A stretch of 64,000 bases of DNA from Papilionanthe hookeriana x Papilionanthe teres (lineage: Eukaryota; Streptophyta; Magnoliopsida; Asparagales; Orchidaceae), in NCBI GenBank assembly GCA_022702705.1, contig CM040427.1:14469625-14533624 (forward strand), in the 5' to 3' direction. The notes under the pieces are model-generated. The model made no database searches. It was not told the DNA's origin and saw only the letters and a list, made by a program, of their open reading frames with translations. A program made the translations under genes and the position numbers. Of the stretch, positions 21,561 through 34,134 are shown one piece after another (the stretch's first letter is position 1; each line of letters starts with the position of its first letter).

Positions 21561-23331
21561 AATTTTTCTCCAATAGCACAGGGTATAGTGATACTTCCAG
21601 AATCCTTAAGCTTTTTAGGTAGTTTCTTTTGAATTATTGCACTGCATTCTTCACTTAATGCAACAGTTTCAAAAGATTCAAATTTTCATTTCTTGCTTAA
21701 AATATCCTTCATAAATTTTGCATAAGTTGGCATTTGTTCCAAAGCTTCAGCAAAAGGTATGTTAACAAGTAAGTTTCTAAAAATTTCAAAGAACTTAGAA
21801 AATCGATGATCAAGTTTCTACTCGTTTAAGTCTTTGAGGAAAAGGTGGTGGTGGTTTTTCAACTTCCACATTAACAGTATAATGACCGATCATGACTAGG
21901 AGAGAGAGTTTCTTTAGGTTTTTCAATCTCTTCAACCTCAATCTCTTTTTCAATTTCTTTCTACATTCTTTCTTTTAATTCCTTTCCACTTCTAAGTTTC
22001 ACAGCTTTAACTTGTTCATGCTCTTTTCCAGTTTCCTTTGGATTAATTTCAACATTACTAGAAAGTATTCCTACAGGTCTGTTATTAATTAAAGTAGCAA
22101 TTTGCCCCATTTGATTTTCAATATTATGAATAGCAAGTATTTCGATTTTGTAATCGATTATTCATTTGTAAAATTAACTCTTCTATTGATAACTTTTTCT
22201 ATTGATTATTAAATCCAGGAGGTTTATAATTTTGATTAACTTGATTATTCCAATTTCCAGTGGGATGAGATTGATTATTACCCCATTGTTGTTGTGAATT
22301 ATTCCAGTTAAAATTAGGATGATTTTTCCACCACCCAGGATTATAATAATTTGAATAAGGATTATTTTTACTTGCAATAGCTTGTAAAGTTTCAATAGTC
22401 TGAGAATCTTCAATATTAGCAGAGTTATTATGTGAAATATTAATTGCAAAATTATCTAATTTCTTAGACATTGCTGCTACTTGTGAAGCTAAGATAAAAA
22501 AGGTTTCATTATCGTGAATACTTGCCATCTTTTTAGGATTAATCCTTTCGGAAGGCCATTGAAAATTGTTATTAGTCATTACTTCAATTAAAGTGTAAGC
22601 TTCTTCAAATGATTTAGACATTAAAGAACCTCCAAGTAAGAAGATCAATAATTGATTTTAAAGATCCAATTAATCCATTATAAAATGTTTAAATAATTAA
22701 CCAATCAAGTAAAGCATGATGAGGACATTTTCTTAATAGTTCTTTAAACCTTTCCCAAGTTTCATATATTGTCTCCCCATCAAATTGACTAAACGAAGTA
22801 ATATCATTTCTTAATTTAGCAGTTTTAGAAGGAGGAAAGTATTTAGCAAGAAATTTTTGTGTCATTTCAGCCCATGTTTTAATAGAACCAGTTGCTAATG
22901 AGTTTAACCACATCTTTGCTTTATCTCTTAAAGAAAAAGGAAAGAGTCTAACTCTAATAGCATCATCAGAAACATTGTTATGTTTAAAGGTAGCATAAAG
23001 TTCTAAAAAACTTACAAGGTGTAAATTTGGATCCTCATTTGGTGTTCCACCAAATTGATTGTTTTGCATCATTTGAATAATAGACGGTTTAAGTTCAAAA
23101 GAATTAGCATCTACAAAGTGGTATTTGAGTACTACTATTAAGTTCATTAACTTTAGGGTTAGCATAATCCCTTAATGGTTTATAAACATTTTGATCATTA
23201 AGTTCAATTGGATTTTGTAATGTAGCCATTTCTTGAAATTTTTGAATTTGTTTTCCCTTTTTAATTTTTCTAATTGTTCTTTCTAGTTCGGAATCTAAAG
23301 ATATTAATCCTTCGTAACCAAATCTTCGCAT
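21561..23331 (-). pseudogene. E2 Gag
   Basis: Starts MRRFGYEGLISLDSELERT at 23331. The capsid core runs from about 22,950 (RVRLFPFSLRDKAKMWLNSL) through KFLAKYFPPSKTAKLRNDIT and YETWERFKELLRKCP. A small deletion with frameshift near 22640-22690 replaces the usual YNGLxGSLRSIIDAAAGG. Then come NNPYSNYYNPG and a glutamine/asparagine-rich segment, with no CCHC knuckle. The C-terminal part is heavily decayed. Confidence 0.82.
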
Positions 23332-23359
23332 AAAACAAAAAAATGAAACAAGGAATAAA

Positions 23360-23362
<3 letters not shown>

Positions 23363-23426
<64 letters not shown>
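23363..23426. repeat. (TA)n microsatellite in E2 leader
   Basis: About 64 bp of TA repeats between the primer site and the gag start, in the untranslated leader of E2. Confidence 0.95.
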
Positions 23427-23428
<2 letters not shown>

Positions 23429-23475
23429 GTTTTTGGAAATATAATATTTAAAAATTTATAACTATTCTTATTCCT

Positions 23476-23493
23476 TCCCCGACAATGGCGCCA
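23476..23493 (-). other. E2 primer binding site
   Basis: Plus-strand TCCCCGACAATGGCGCCA, 16 of 18 bases matching tRNA-Asp; 7 bp from the 5' LTR end. Confidence 0.88.
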
Positions 23494-23500
23494 AAAACTT

Positions 23501-25334
23501 CGACCCGACTTTTGCATTTCCAAATACAAATATTTGTTACCACTCGCTAGAAAATTTAATTTCCGGCAAAGGCGCGAAACATTCGACTCGGAATAACTTG
23601 CTATATAGATGTGTACCAAATAAAACTTTTTAAATATATGTTTATATAGCAGAAATATAATTTAAAAAGAAAATATTTTATATACTTTTTGGGTACTATG
23701 CAAGTATACGTATCGTTTCAGTAATATAGTGCTTTGAAACAAAGACCCCAAGTATCGATCCCACAGTGGAAAAAAATATGGTAATAAATTTTTAAATATT
23801 GTATTTCAAAAATCTTTTTGTATTTTAATCTAACTATAAATTACTTTTAATTTACTAGATGCAGTTAAAGAAAACAATAATAAGAAAATGATTTTATGAA
23901 AACTATATAAAACAAACAACTTTTTTCCCTTCAATTAAGCTAAGATTTTTAAGATAATTTAATATTCGTTGGAGAATTTGATTAACGGTATTGTGCCAAA
24001 TAGAAGCATTCCTATTCTTTACCCTTTGATCCAGGCGCAAAGAACATCAGGCTAATTTACGTGATCAGTCTGGATGTATTATTAGTAGAATGGGTTAATC
24101 TAGACTCACACTACAAGATTTCCAAAGGTGGCTATGGTCGGCCCTACTAGTGACCATTTCCTAATCTATAAATCAAATTATAAGAATTTAGTCTGTCACT
24201 CTAAAAACTTATCAATTCTACGCCCTTTAAATCTTATCTTCCTATTTATTTGCACTTCACCTTGAATAGCCCGCACATGGCCTTCGACTATCCAAGGATT
24301 CATGTGACATTTACAAGTTAAGAGTTCTTCTCCTTCAAGGTCTCAAAACTCTTCAACGATGTTTTAACAGCTTAAATGGCCAATTTAAAAAGTAAAGTAA
24401 GATCAGGTATTAATTTCATCACAATGTTTTGAAAATATTTTGAATTTCAATTCTCCATCGAATCTTATATTATCTTATCTATCTCTTCATAATCGAAGGA
24501 AGAAAGTAAACTAACTACTCGGAATACATCGAATATAAACAAAGAAACATAATAAATAAACTTTGAATCAAATATAAAATACTTATCTCAAATATTCCTT
24601 CTACAGCATCTTCTCGATTCCTACCGACTCCACAAGGTAATGCACTTCGCATGCAACAACTTGAAAATAAACTCTCTAAACTAAAACAAAAGTGGCCCTA
24701 AATTTCTCTCTCTATTTCTCTCTCTAAGGATGAGAGATCCTAAAGTGGATAAGAGAAAGGGGTTACAATGGGGGGCACATTTTTATGAAGAAATGGACTC
24801 CTATTTATAGGCTTCAAGGGTTTCCTTGAAGCACCTCTTCAAAACATGTCCACATTCAATGAATCTTCTAGAAGGTCTATCTGGTGCCTAGGCGCCGGAC
24901 ACGGCGTCCAGTTCTTCGCACCTCTTCACTATGGCTCGCACCTCTTCGCGATTAAAACCGTTTTGGAGCGTCCAAATGCAATGTATCACATGTCCTAATA
25001 TCAAGGAACAACTGCCAGTCTTCTAGAATGTCCAATAACCACTCACTCCGTCAAAATAAGTGTTCAAACGTTGTCAAAAACTTGACAGTTCTGTATCGAG
25101 TCTGGCGCTTAGGCTCCAACTTCTGGCGCCTAGGCACCAGGCCATATTTTTTTATAATTTTTCTATTTTGCTCCATTTTTGCTCCTTTTTGCTCCTTTTT
25201 GCTCCTTTTTCCTTTTTTGGATCTTTTTACATCACCTACATCCAAAAACACAAAAATACCTTTCATTAAAGCATAATATCCTTAGAAATTGATAAGAATT
25301 AAGACATAAAAAATAGGTATTTTTTTATGGATCA
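23501..25334 (-). repeat. E2 5' LTR
   Basis: 1834 bp, starting CGACCCGAC (TG to CG mutation) and ending TATGGATCA. It has the relict primer site (23561-23578), the conserved U5 block (23700-23770), GGCGCC-type motifs (24885-24905, 25105-25140) and GCTCCTTTTT repeats (25165-25210). Confidence 0.93.
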
Positions 25335-25339
25335 GCATC
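25335..25339. repeat. Target site duplication of E2, right
   Basis: GCATC, identical to 15077-15081 on the other side of E2. Removing E2 and one copy restores continuous E1 LTR sequence, as the 3' LTR shows. Confidence 0.93.
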
Positions 25340-25663
25340 CCTTCAAAATTTCACCAAAACTCTCAAAATTTGAATTCCACTGACCTTGGGTGCCGGCGGT
25401 GCCAGATAGGGCGCCGGCGGCGCTCTATCGTCCATAATATTTTCTGAGCTCTCTGGATTCTGGCGCCGGCGGCGCCAGAATACCTTTTCCACCATTTTCC
25501 TTCTTTTCACTCTAAATTCGTTCCTTTTTTATTATTTTCGCTCCAATCACCTAAAATCATTATACCTACAACAAATCATGAAAAATACCTTTCTTTAATG
25601 TGCAATATCACCAAAAATAAGTAAAATTAGATAGCATAAACCATATATATTTTTGGTGCATCA
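25340..25663 (-). repeat. E1 5' LTR, part 2 (U3 side)
   Basis: The remainder of the E1 5' LTR. It contains the GC-rich GGCGCCGGCGGCGC motifs (25388-25475), the GAGCGAAAA words, the CTTTAATG/AAAGGTATTTTTCATG block and the end TTTTTGGTGCATCA. Confidence 0.92.
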
Positions 25664-25668
25664 GTAAC
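25664..25668. repeat. Target site duplication of E1, right
   Basis: GTAAC, matching 2819-2823. Confidence 0.92.
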
Positions 25669-26149
25669 CATAAAAGCCATGATATGAAAGGGCATGGCTC
25701 TCCTGCATAATGCAAATATCAATTGAATTTGATTTCTGCCAATCGAGATATTGCGAAGGTTAGCTAGGAAATTTTTCTTAACCACGGAATGCTTAGCCAT
25801 AAGGCTAAGTGTAAATCCTCTAAAAAGAGGGTATCTTTCACTCTCACTACAACGAGAGGGACAAACGTATATACCAGACTAATCTATGATGGGTCAAACA
25901 TGCTCAATCGGAAATGCTTGAAGCGTGGAAACGAAGGGAAAAGATGAGAGAAGTTCGTGATTTCTCTTACACCGATTACTAATTACACTAGGTATAGGCC
26001 ACCTGTTGGACTTCCACCTTGCATATATGGTAATTTAACAATCAATTTTAAGAGATGCAAAAGACCTCTCTTATGTGCAATAAAGCAAGAAAATGGTGGA
26101 CATACATTGTGTCATTCAACATGCCACAAAGAAGGCTGGTCAACTTCTA
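25669..26149. other. Non-coding flank of E1
   Basis: Continues the pre-insertion sequence of 2111-2818. No gene, terminus or structural RNA recognised. Confidence 0.5.
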
Positions 26150-27140
26150 AAAGAAGAACAATCGAACTCAAGGGTTGATGAATAAAGCGTAAAGGATCGT
26201 TGGGTAGAATCTCACACTGTAAGGCAAGTTAGCTCCTGAAAGAAAGCCATTGTGATCCAAGGGTCGATGCATAAATCATAAAAAGGTGAGCGTAAACCCA
26301 CATGAAGGCGTGTTAACTTCTGGAGGAAGGACTGCCATAATCCAAATGTTGATGCATAAAGCATAAATCATGGTAAGTGAATCTCCACACAAAAAGACAT
26401 GTTGGCCCCTAAAGGGAAGGCCTGCCAGGACCTGAGGGTCGACACGTGAAGCACAAAGGGATTGGTAAAAACCCATGAAAGGGTATGCTATTCTTCCAAA
26501 TGAAGGGTTACTGGACCCGGATGGTCGATGCATAGAGCATAAGAGCGTGAATGATATCCTAGAAAGAGGACTATCAAATTCTAAAAAAAGGGCTGTCAGA
26601 CCCGAATGGTCATAGAATAGGTGGTTGAAAGGCAATTTGACTCCTAAAGGAAAGCTTGCTGTGACCCGAGGGGCGACACATAAAGTGTAGAAACTGTAGG
26701 TGTACTATATTTCATACAATATGCCCAAAAAGAAGGATAGTCAACTTCCAAATGAAGGATTACAGAGACTTGAGAGTTGATGCATTAAGCGTAAAGAAGA
26801 TGGATGAAATTCCGTATCAAAGGCAAGCCATTATTTGAGAGAGGGCTGTAAAATCTAGAGGGTTGACTCACAAGGTGTAAAAATGCATGGGTGGAAACCC
26901 ATGAACAGAAAAGCCATTCTTCCGAAGGAATGACTACCAGGGCCTGAGGGTCAACGCAATTAATGTAAAAGATGGTGGGTGGAAACCCACACAAAGTTTA
27001 GCCACTTTCAAAGGAAGGGTCACCATGACCTGAAGGCGTAAAATAGGTGTGTGAAAACAAACGAAAACGACATGTCAAATTCCAAGGGAAAGACTGTCAG
27101 GACCCAAGGGTCGACATATGAATTTTATAAAAGGCGGGTG
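26150..27140. repeat. Diverged ~88-bp tandem array
   Basis: A unit of about 85-95 bp recurs roughly eleven times. The landmark 'GGGTCGAYGCATAAAGCRTAAA' (written here as a degenerate consensus) is seen near 26170, 26263, 26348, 26436, 26522, 26680, 26775, 26862, 26949 and 27111. It is followed by 'TGGGTGGAAACCCACA' and then 'CTTCCAAAGGAAGGGCTGYC'. Two segments inside each unit (GTGGG..CCCAC and CTTCC..GGAAG) are self-complementary. No coding role is evident. Confidence 0.75.
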
Positions 27141-29904
27141 TACGATATGTCATACAACATGCCCATAAAGCTTCTTACAGTCTCATGCCGTTCATATATT
27201 TTTTGTTAGATTTTTAATCCCTGGATAAGCCATTGGAATGAATTGGCATGACATAACAAATTGATCTGGTATGAGAAGCTCTCATGTAGGCATCCTAGAC
27301 TCATGACTAGAGACAAAATGTAAAACATAAGATTTGCAAAATTTAATTTCATGTAGGAATTTCTTTAAGTACTCTTCCCTAACACCTTTCGTTTAATTAT
27401 TTTGACCCTTAGACAAAGTATGCCTCATCGTTCGTATCTGGGTGTTAAGAACATAGTTTCATTTTAGAGATGCCCTTAAATCCATTATTGATTTAAAAAT
27501 CATCCCAATGTCACTTAACAATTCTATGAATATAATTTCTTAAGGATCTTATCAGGAGAATTTTGAAATTAGAAAGTTCTTTATATTGAGTTTCTGATTT
27601 TTAACTCACCTTAAGCTTCTTCTCAACAGTGTTGGCCAGTTTTTAGTTCTGACGCCTTTCACACTTTTTTATGCTCTTGTGGATTACTATGCTTGGTAGA
27701 GCTTCTTTTATAATAAAGTAATTTCTTTTTACTTCAAAATTATCCCAAATAAAGATTCTTAAAATTTTATGATCCATTATTTGTTAAGCTTCCATTGGTT
27801 TGGCCGAATGGAAAAATAAGAGATCCAAATAGTCTTTAAAACTACTTACATTTTAACGATACCCGTCTAGTCACCTTGAGGTGTTCTCAAGACTTAGGTG
27901 AAAGTTCATTTAAGGAAGGGATTCGGTAATCAAGACATTGTTTCAAATCCCCCAGACTGTGAGAATTTGTAAATCCTAAGAAGTGCATATATTATCTGTG
28001 TTTAAACCCAACCTCAAGATCTATCCTAAAACAAACATCGAGTTTCTTCTAAGGTGAACCAAAGAAGAGATCAACCACAGTTCCTTTTGGAACAATCTCA
28101 ATAGCCTTCAAAACTGGAGCTAGAACATATAGAGATATAGAGCTAAGATTCTTCTTAAACCATTACTTCTTAATCATGATATATCTTGGTTAGATACATA
28201 GAGAAGTCTAAATCAATAATGTTGGATATCGAGGTATCCATGTGAGCCATGGAGTGATTATAGAGATGAATGCTCTAATCAGTACAACATGACAGTTGAC
28301 AAGGTAATAATAATCAACCAAGTCAAATAAAATATCTATGAGGCTAGATATAGGAGATGGATCTATCTCGTAATAGTGCTCATTCACCAAGAACAGAGTC
28401 ATAGGTCAACAAGAGATAGGTGAGGCACCATATCCCAGTCAGGTAATTCAAAGTTCAAGGTATCCTGACTAATCATATGCTAGAAAATTTAAGTTGTCTT
28501 AGCAACAAAATGCTCTCATCAAAATCTTAGCTAAGAAGACATACCAGCTCAAATTGAATGACACACTCTTAAATAGCCTGGAAGTTGTGTATCTTGGCTG
28601 AACATGGATTGATTGAAACTAACCAAATGGTCTACTTGATACAACATGTTTTCAACAAGAGATTTTGTGGGTGTTCCCCTCCAAATTAGAGTATAAAAAA
28701 TTTATTTTAGCCTTGCTTAATAAGTTAGAAGTAGAATAATACACTCTTCAAAATTAAAAGTAAGTAATCCCTTTTCTCAAATGTAGAAGTCACTCTACAA
28801 CGCAGTGTCAAGGGTGTTCAGGTTTTCTTGGCTTTTTATCATAACCTAAGTCAAACCTATCTCCTGGGGGACTATTGTGCTACACAACCTCACAAACCTA
28901 GGCTTGGTGAATAGTCTACACTTTAGTTAATAACCCATTATGCAGGAGTATATCCATTAGAGGAAGTTGGTAATAAAGATATATCGTCTCTAAAATCTAT
29001 CTTAGGTTCTGCCTCAAAATTCTCTTGAGGTGGATCATAAAAAGGATCAACTGGGAGGTTAACTCCCTTTGAGATTAAAATCGTGGTATCCTTAATGAGG
29101 GCTAGGATATTGAGAGACATGGTGAAAGGAACTTACTTAATCCACTAGGTATCCACCAATATCAGACAATCAAACTTTGTCCTCAATTAAGGTGAGAATA
29201 ATAGGGTGTACCTCGAACCTCCCTTTATCAACATTGGACAAATCCGACTTAATCAATGAAAAAATAAGCCACACTATTTTCCTTATGGTTTATGGAATAA
29301 GTGGTCAAATGCAGGCGAAGTTGCTCCAATAGTATCATGAATGAAACCAAGTACAATCTCTAGTACAGTGGCTCTAGATACCACACCAAGGGTCCCATGA
29401 AACACCTTGGTGGGTCTCATGGTCTGCACAACATATGAGGAATACTCAAATCCAAAAGTGGGTTGAGAAGTAAGTCTCGGTCTTCTACTAGGAGACTAGT
29501 TTGGGTAGGCTAAGTAGAGGTGTTCTTGTACAACTTGCTCAGATATTTTAGAGATCTAAGCAAAGAACATTTCTCTAGAGATAGAAACCTGTCATCTTAT
29601 GGAGGAAACTAGAATCACAACAGGTAAAGATACCTGTGGCTGAGTTAGCTGATGTAATCACATCAATCTATTCTTATTATTCTTATTCCTTTGCATGCTC
29701 TTGCCCAATATAGGGACAGGAGAGACATCAGAGAAGCTTTAAATAAAATGCTAGGATAGTCATCAAATCAGCAAAAACATTCCCACTTAAAGAAGAATAT
29801 GCTCCCATAATCTTCTAAGTTAGAGAACTCGTGGTAACAGTAACACCATAGAATTTTGGGTGATAGTGATTTGCGTCCCAAGGAGGGAAGAACCTCTAGG
29901 CAAT
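27141..29904. other. Non-coding, unclassified
   Basis: No convincing gene or element terminus. Words similar to the 900-2110 repeat recur near 28260-28340 (ACATGACAGTTGACAAGG, AATCAACCAAGTCAAATAAA), so this is probably the same family of decayed repeat DNA. Confidence 0.45.
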
Positions 29905-30240
29905 CCTGGCTGAAGCATAGCCCGCACAGCCAGACAGAGGAGAGAAATGATCCTCAGCTAATAGAATCTGAGTGTTATTTCGTGTTGGAACCGAAATGAA
30001 TCATGGTGGGGACATAATCCACACTGTCAGAGGATTAGAAAAGGTAGTTCTTAGCAAAAAAACCTAAGAGACATCCCAAGCTTGAACCGAAATGAGTCAT
30101 GGCATGGTCTACACTGCCAGGGGACGAGAAAGATGTCACTTAGCCGAGGGGATTTAAGAATCATCCCAGGCCTGAACTGAAGTAAGTCGTGGTGGGGACA
30201 TGGTATGTGCTGCCAGACACTGTACCATGAAAGGTATCTC
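29905..30240. repeat. Short ~83-102-bp tandem repeats
   Basis: Units with 'GAACCGAAATGARTCATGG', 'GACATRGTCYACACTGCCAG' and 'AGGGGA..AGAAAG' recur near 29988, 30090 and 30173, with a weaker one near 29911. Non-coding; no terminus visible. Confidence 0.6.
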
Positions 30241-32295
30241 TAACACTCTTAGATAGTGCAACATCCACGAGTATGAAAATCCTCACAAATAGAAGGACCG
30301 CAAGATGTGCTAGAAACACGAAGGAGCATTGTATGCTTGACCATTCACCTTGATGGCTTGTCCTACTCGTTAGAAGAGTGACCCGTTTGTTGGTCATGAT
30401 ACTCAATTGAATGTTTCCCGTAAGGATATCTCAGTGAGTAATGTGAGTTTCCATATCACAAGCAACAACAACATGACTGTGCTAAGGATCCTAGGACTCT
30501 AACATGCTTCATATTTTGCACTAACCCGCATTTTATGGCCCATTATTTTTAAAATCTAAAAAATAATATTTTAAAATTATAAGTATTATCTAACCTAATT
30601 TTAAAACTATACAAGTTAAGCCATACGTGAGTACATTTATTTTAAATGTCACCTCTTGCTTGTGACGCTCTTTATATGCCTTAGATCTTTAGGATGAGCC
30701 CAATGTGGCGACCCCATCAATGCCACACGATAGCCAGAGACTTCATCCTGTGCACTTAGATGCTGGTTAGGACACTGTTCGTTTGATGGTGTGTTAGGCT
30801 AAGATTTATGAGGCTATGTAGTATTTTGATGGTTGACTATTATTCTTTGCAAGTTTGGTTGCCTTAGCCAGGCATAATTCTTTCTTCTTGCTTTTGGTGT
30901 GCTTGTATGCTTGATATTAATGATAGTGTATTAGAGAATTCTTTTATAGTGAGCCATGTCGATATACATATTCACACACAAGTCAAGTCTTTTCTTCTTT
31001 TCCTATGTGCTTTTAGAGTCCTAAGAGAGTCTTGTAGTGAAAATAAGATATTGACACAGGTTCCAAAGTATTTCAGCATTGGAACCACGTGGAGGGGGAC
31101 GAGGAGCAAATGCTCATGTTTGGTATCTTAGATTAGCATTTAATATTCATGTATAAAATTAGAACCGAACATGTATATGTGGAGTCCGGCCACCTTTTTG
31201 CTTTTCTGTGATACGCTGCCGACTCAGCTACACTGGCCTTTCATATTATTTTGATTTAGCTTTCCTTATGGCGTGCTTGAATGCTTGAAATGCTTCATTG
31301 TTTAATACTTTGGTTTTTCTGAGAATTACAAATGCAACATATGCTCTTTAGGATTTAAAATTCCAAAATTTCTACAAAATCCTAATAAAACATTCAAGGT
31401 AATGAATTTTTAAAATATTCAAGATTTTAAAACTTGCACTTTTACTTTTCTACATGGCCTCCGGCCAAGATTTTAAATGGGATGCATTGTGTGGGCATAA
31501 CCTAAGTTATATAATAGGGTCTCCACAATATTTAAGGACTTCCCTTTATCTTCTTTTCTAGACGCATCCTTGCAGTTTTGGTAGGTGTGAGTCCTACATC
31601 TTAAGCTCCAACCTAACAGGTCATAGGACTAGAGTTTTCTTCTTTTGACCTTAGGGCTATAGAGGTCCATGTGGAATACATAATTTACAGATTACTGACC
31701 AGAGATATCTGGATGTGTTGGTTTGACTACATTTATGGCTGAGTAGACTTAGGGTCCTGGTAGCTTTGGATGACGGGTCCACAGTACCCTGACCCAGCTA
31801 CATCTACCTTTTTAGAATTACTCTGCCCTTCTTATTGTTGAGCCCCTTCAAACCCTATCACTCCTTTGACTTCGTCGGTATCATCTTGGGAGCTTAATTA
31901 CTAATGCGTTTTCGTCCATTTGGGATATGAAGATTTGTCCTCTATCCTTAAGGCATGGATGTACTTTGAGGTATAGGGATATCCCAATCAAGATGATTTT
32001 AGTTATTTTGTAGGCTCTATATGCTGATGAGTTGCTACCCATTCAAAATGTTAGAAACTCACTCTTTGCCTGTTAGCTAAGAGAGAGCTTTAAAGAATCA
32101 GGGAATCCCCATACAAAATAGTCATCCTATGATTACCTATTTCACCTGGTCTATGATAATAGAAGAAAAATCCCTTTTATCGAGAGTATTCTCGGTTATC
32201 CCCCAAGATATAATTAATTAGAGGGATACATTCCTCTCGGAGACTCCTAACCCCAAAACAATAATGTTCTTTTTGGTTCTTTGGTTACGGGTGAC
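30241..32295. other. Non-coding, unclassified
   Basis: No gene recognised. Short open frames here have no familiar motif. The last five bases (GTGAC, 32291-32295) would be the E3 target copy, but the partner is not in the window because the E3 3' end is missing. Confidence 0.45.
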
Positions 32296-33974
32296 TGATG
32301 CACTAAAAATATGTATGATTTTTGCTCTATAGTTTTACCCATTTTTGGTGATATTGCACTTTAAAGAAAGGTATTTTTCATGATTTGTTGCAGTATAATG
32401 ATTTTAGGTGATTAGAGCGAAAAGAAGTGAAAAGGAACGAATTCGGATCAAGAAGGATAAAAAAGGAGCAAAATGTGGAAAACAGGTTATGACGCTACCG
32501 GCGCCAGAATGGGTGCCGCCGGTGCCATTTTCCATAGACTCCAGAAAATATTAGGACGATAAAGTGCCGCCGGCACCCAAAGTCGGTGGAATTCAAATTT
32601 GAAAAATTTTGGCGACTTTTTAAAGGGATGCCTATGGAAATTTTTGGGATTTCATTTCTAACTTATAAGTAACTTGTTTTGAACGAAAATGGTGTGCTTC
32701 TTCAGTGGTTCTAGTGTAGTTTTAGTGTGTGTTAAGTGTTAGGGTTTAGGAGAAGAGTGTGTAGAAGTGAGAGTTTGAGAGGAATTCTTCTCTAAGAAGT
32801 GAAGGAGAAGGAGTAAAGTGAGAAATTTCTTCTTCCTTTCCATTCTAAAGAGAGAATCAAGTGTTGTAAAGAAGAGAGAAAAGGATTCAAAGGAACTTCA
32901 AGGGAATTGCATTGGGAAGAGAAAGAGATAAGTTGTATTTTCTTTTGTGGTTTGTATGACTTTTTTTTATATATAAAATCCATGTTTTATTGTATCTTCT
33001 TCATGAATTTTGAGTAGTCTCCTTTGTCTTTCTTCTTGCATAGAGATGTGGTGATGGATTGATGTAGATTTGACGTGCTTTTAATGTATTTAAGAAATTG
33101 TGATAGTTTTTCATTTCAAACTTAGTTTACTTTTTGATTTGGCCAATTGAAATATTAAAATATGTTGTTGAACATTAATTCTGAAAGGATTTAATGTCCT
33201 ACAACAATGATGAAGAATCCATTCAATGTCCATGGATGAATTGCGTAGTTCATGGGAATTGAGTGCAAATAAATAGGGAAATGTGTTTTGATGGACTTCA
33301 ATTTAGAGGTTTCAGGGTGACAGGTTGAGATCCCCAAATTGGTTCTAAGATTAGTAACTAAACATCGAAGGTTAGCCTTCAAAGGAAGGGTGAGTGGGAG
33401 CTCCGAAGTGAGAGCTGGTATTCTCCCAGCCTAGCCTGATATTTAGTGACTAAACTTAGGATATGTCAATGTTCTTTTCATACTTAGAAGAGGGGGTACT
33501 GTTTTAAGGGTAAAGAAACATCTATGCTCCTATTTGGCACAATAACATAGATAATTTTTCCATATCAATCCACACATCATATTCTCATTGCAAGAGGAAA
33601 GATACTTTTCTCATATATCAAAAACCTTTCAAATACATAGTTTAGTGTGTCTGTTAGTTAATTCAGTTTTCAAAGTTGTTAGAAGTAATTGTAGTTTAAT
33701 TAATTGTTACTGTTTTCTACATAGTGGTAGTAGAAGTATTAAAGTTTAAGTGCAATTTGAATATCAGATTTCAGTGCTATATTATATATATTGTGAAACA
33801 CTTTCTTATACTTTGTACTTCCCTGTAGGATCGATAACCAGGACTCCATTAGAGCCCTGTATTACTTGATACAATACGTATACTTGCCTTGAGTGTTTAG
33901 ACTTTACAAAATAATTATAAACATAAATAAATTTGAGTTCATACATTCTTGCATATAGAAAGTCTGCCGGTCAA
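32296..33974 (+). repeat. E3 5' LTR
   Basis: 1679 bp, from TGATGCACTAAAAATATG to CTGCCGGTCA. Compared with the E1 LTR it lacks the ~80-bp U5 extension with a second primer site, which accounts for the length difference. It contains the U3 block TTTAAAGAAAGGTATTTTTC (32362), the GC motif (32495-32580), TGCAAATAAATAGG (33264) and the U5 block (33820-33890). Confidence 0.9.
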
Positions 33975-33980
33975 GTTTTT

Positions 33981-33998
33981 GGCGTCATTGCCCTGGAA
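33981..33998 (+). other. E3 primer binding site
   Basis: TGGCGTCATTGCCCTGGA, 14 of 18 bases complementary to tRNA-Asp; decayed. Confidence 0.82.
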
Positions 33999-34134
33999 GG
34001 TAAAGAAGTAACTAAGTAAGTCAGTAAGTAAGTATAAATGATATTTATTGATAATATAGTAACGTAAAAACCTTTACTTTGTAGTGTGTAATTGTGTGTT
34101 TGTTTACTTTTTAAAAGTATTTGTGTGATTGTAT

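Larger units (their letters stand above)
15082..25334 (-). mobile_element. E2: complete Athila-type LTR retrotransposon
   Basis: A 10,253-bp element on the minus strand inserted in the E1 5' LTR. LTRs of 1830 and 1834 bp (TGACCCGACTTTTG...TATGGATCA) flank an internal region with a tRNA-Asp primer site, gag, protease, RT, most of RNase H, one accessory ORF, purine tract and PPT. The target duplication GCATC at 15077-15081 and 25335-25339 is exact. Integrase and the end of RNase H are deleted. The LTRs differ at roughly 14 positions over the first ~230 bp by eye, mostly transitions, so insertion is not very recent. Confidence 0.94.
2824..25663 (-). mobile_element. E1: Athila-type LTR retrotransposon, interrupted
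   Basis: A complete but degenerate Ty3/gypsy element read on the minus strand. It is bounded by LTRs (2824-4562 and 13656-15081 plus 25340-25663) and a GTAAC target duplication. E2 (10,253 bp) sits inside its 5' LTR; without E2 and its duplicated target, E1 is about 12.6 kb. In minus-strand order: 5' LTR, tRNA-Asp primer site, gag, protease fused by deletion to the end of RT, RNase H, integrase, a 29-codon ORF, accessory ORF-A, accessory ORF-B, purine tract, polypurine tract and 3' LTR. The RT catalytic core is deleted and all frames carry stops or frameshifts, so it is not autonomous. It belongs to the same family as E3. Confidence 0.93.

Noticed and set aside
23362..23619. Open frame ending in Tyr-Ile repeats near the E2 primer site
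   Set aside because: It covers LTR end, primer site and microsatellite; no start or motif, so a chance frame.
25028..25276. Three overlapping open frames at the E2 LTR U3
   Set aside because: They lie within the LTR, are produced by GCTCCTTTTT repeats on both strands, and are not matched by an intact frame in the 3' LTR.
26150..27140. CRISPR-like array
   Set aside because: Units are diverged along their whole length with no unique spacers, and the DNA is a plant nuclear repeat.
32291..32295. GTGAC as confirmed E3 target duplication
   Set aside because: The 3' end of E3 is absent, so the second copy cannot be checked.
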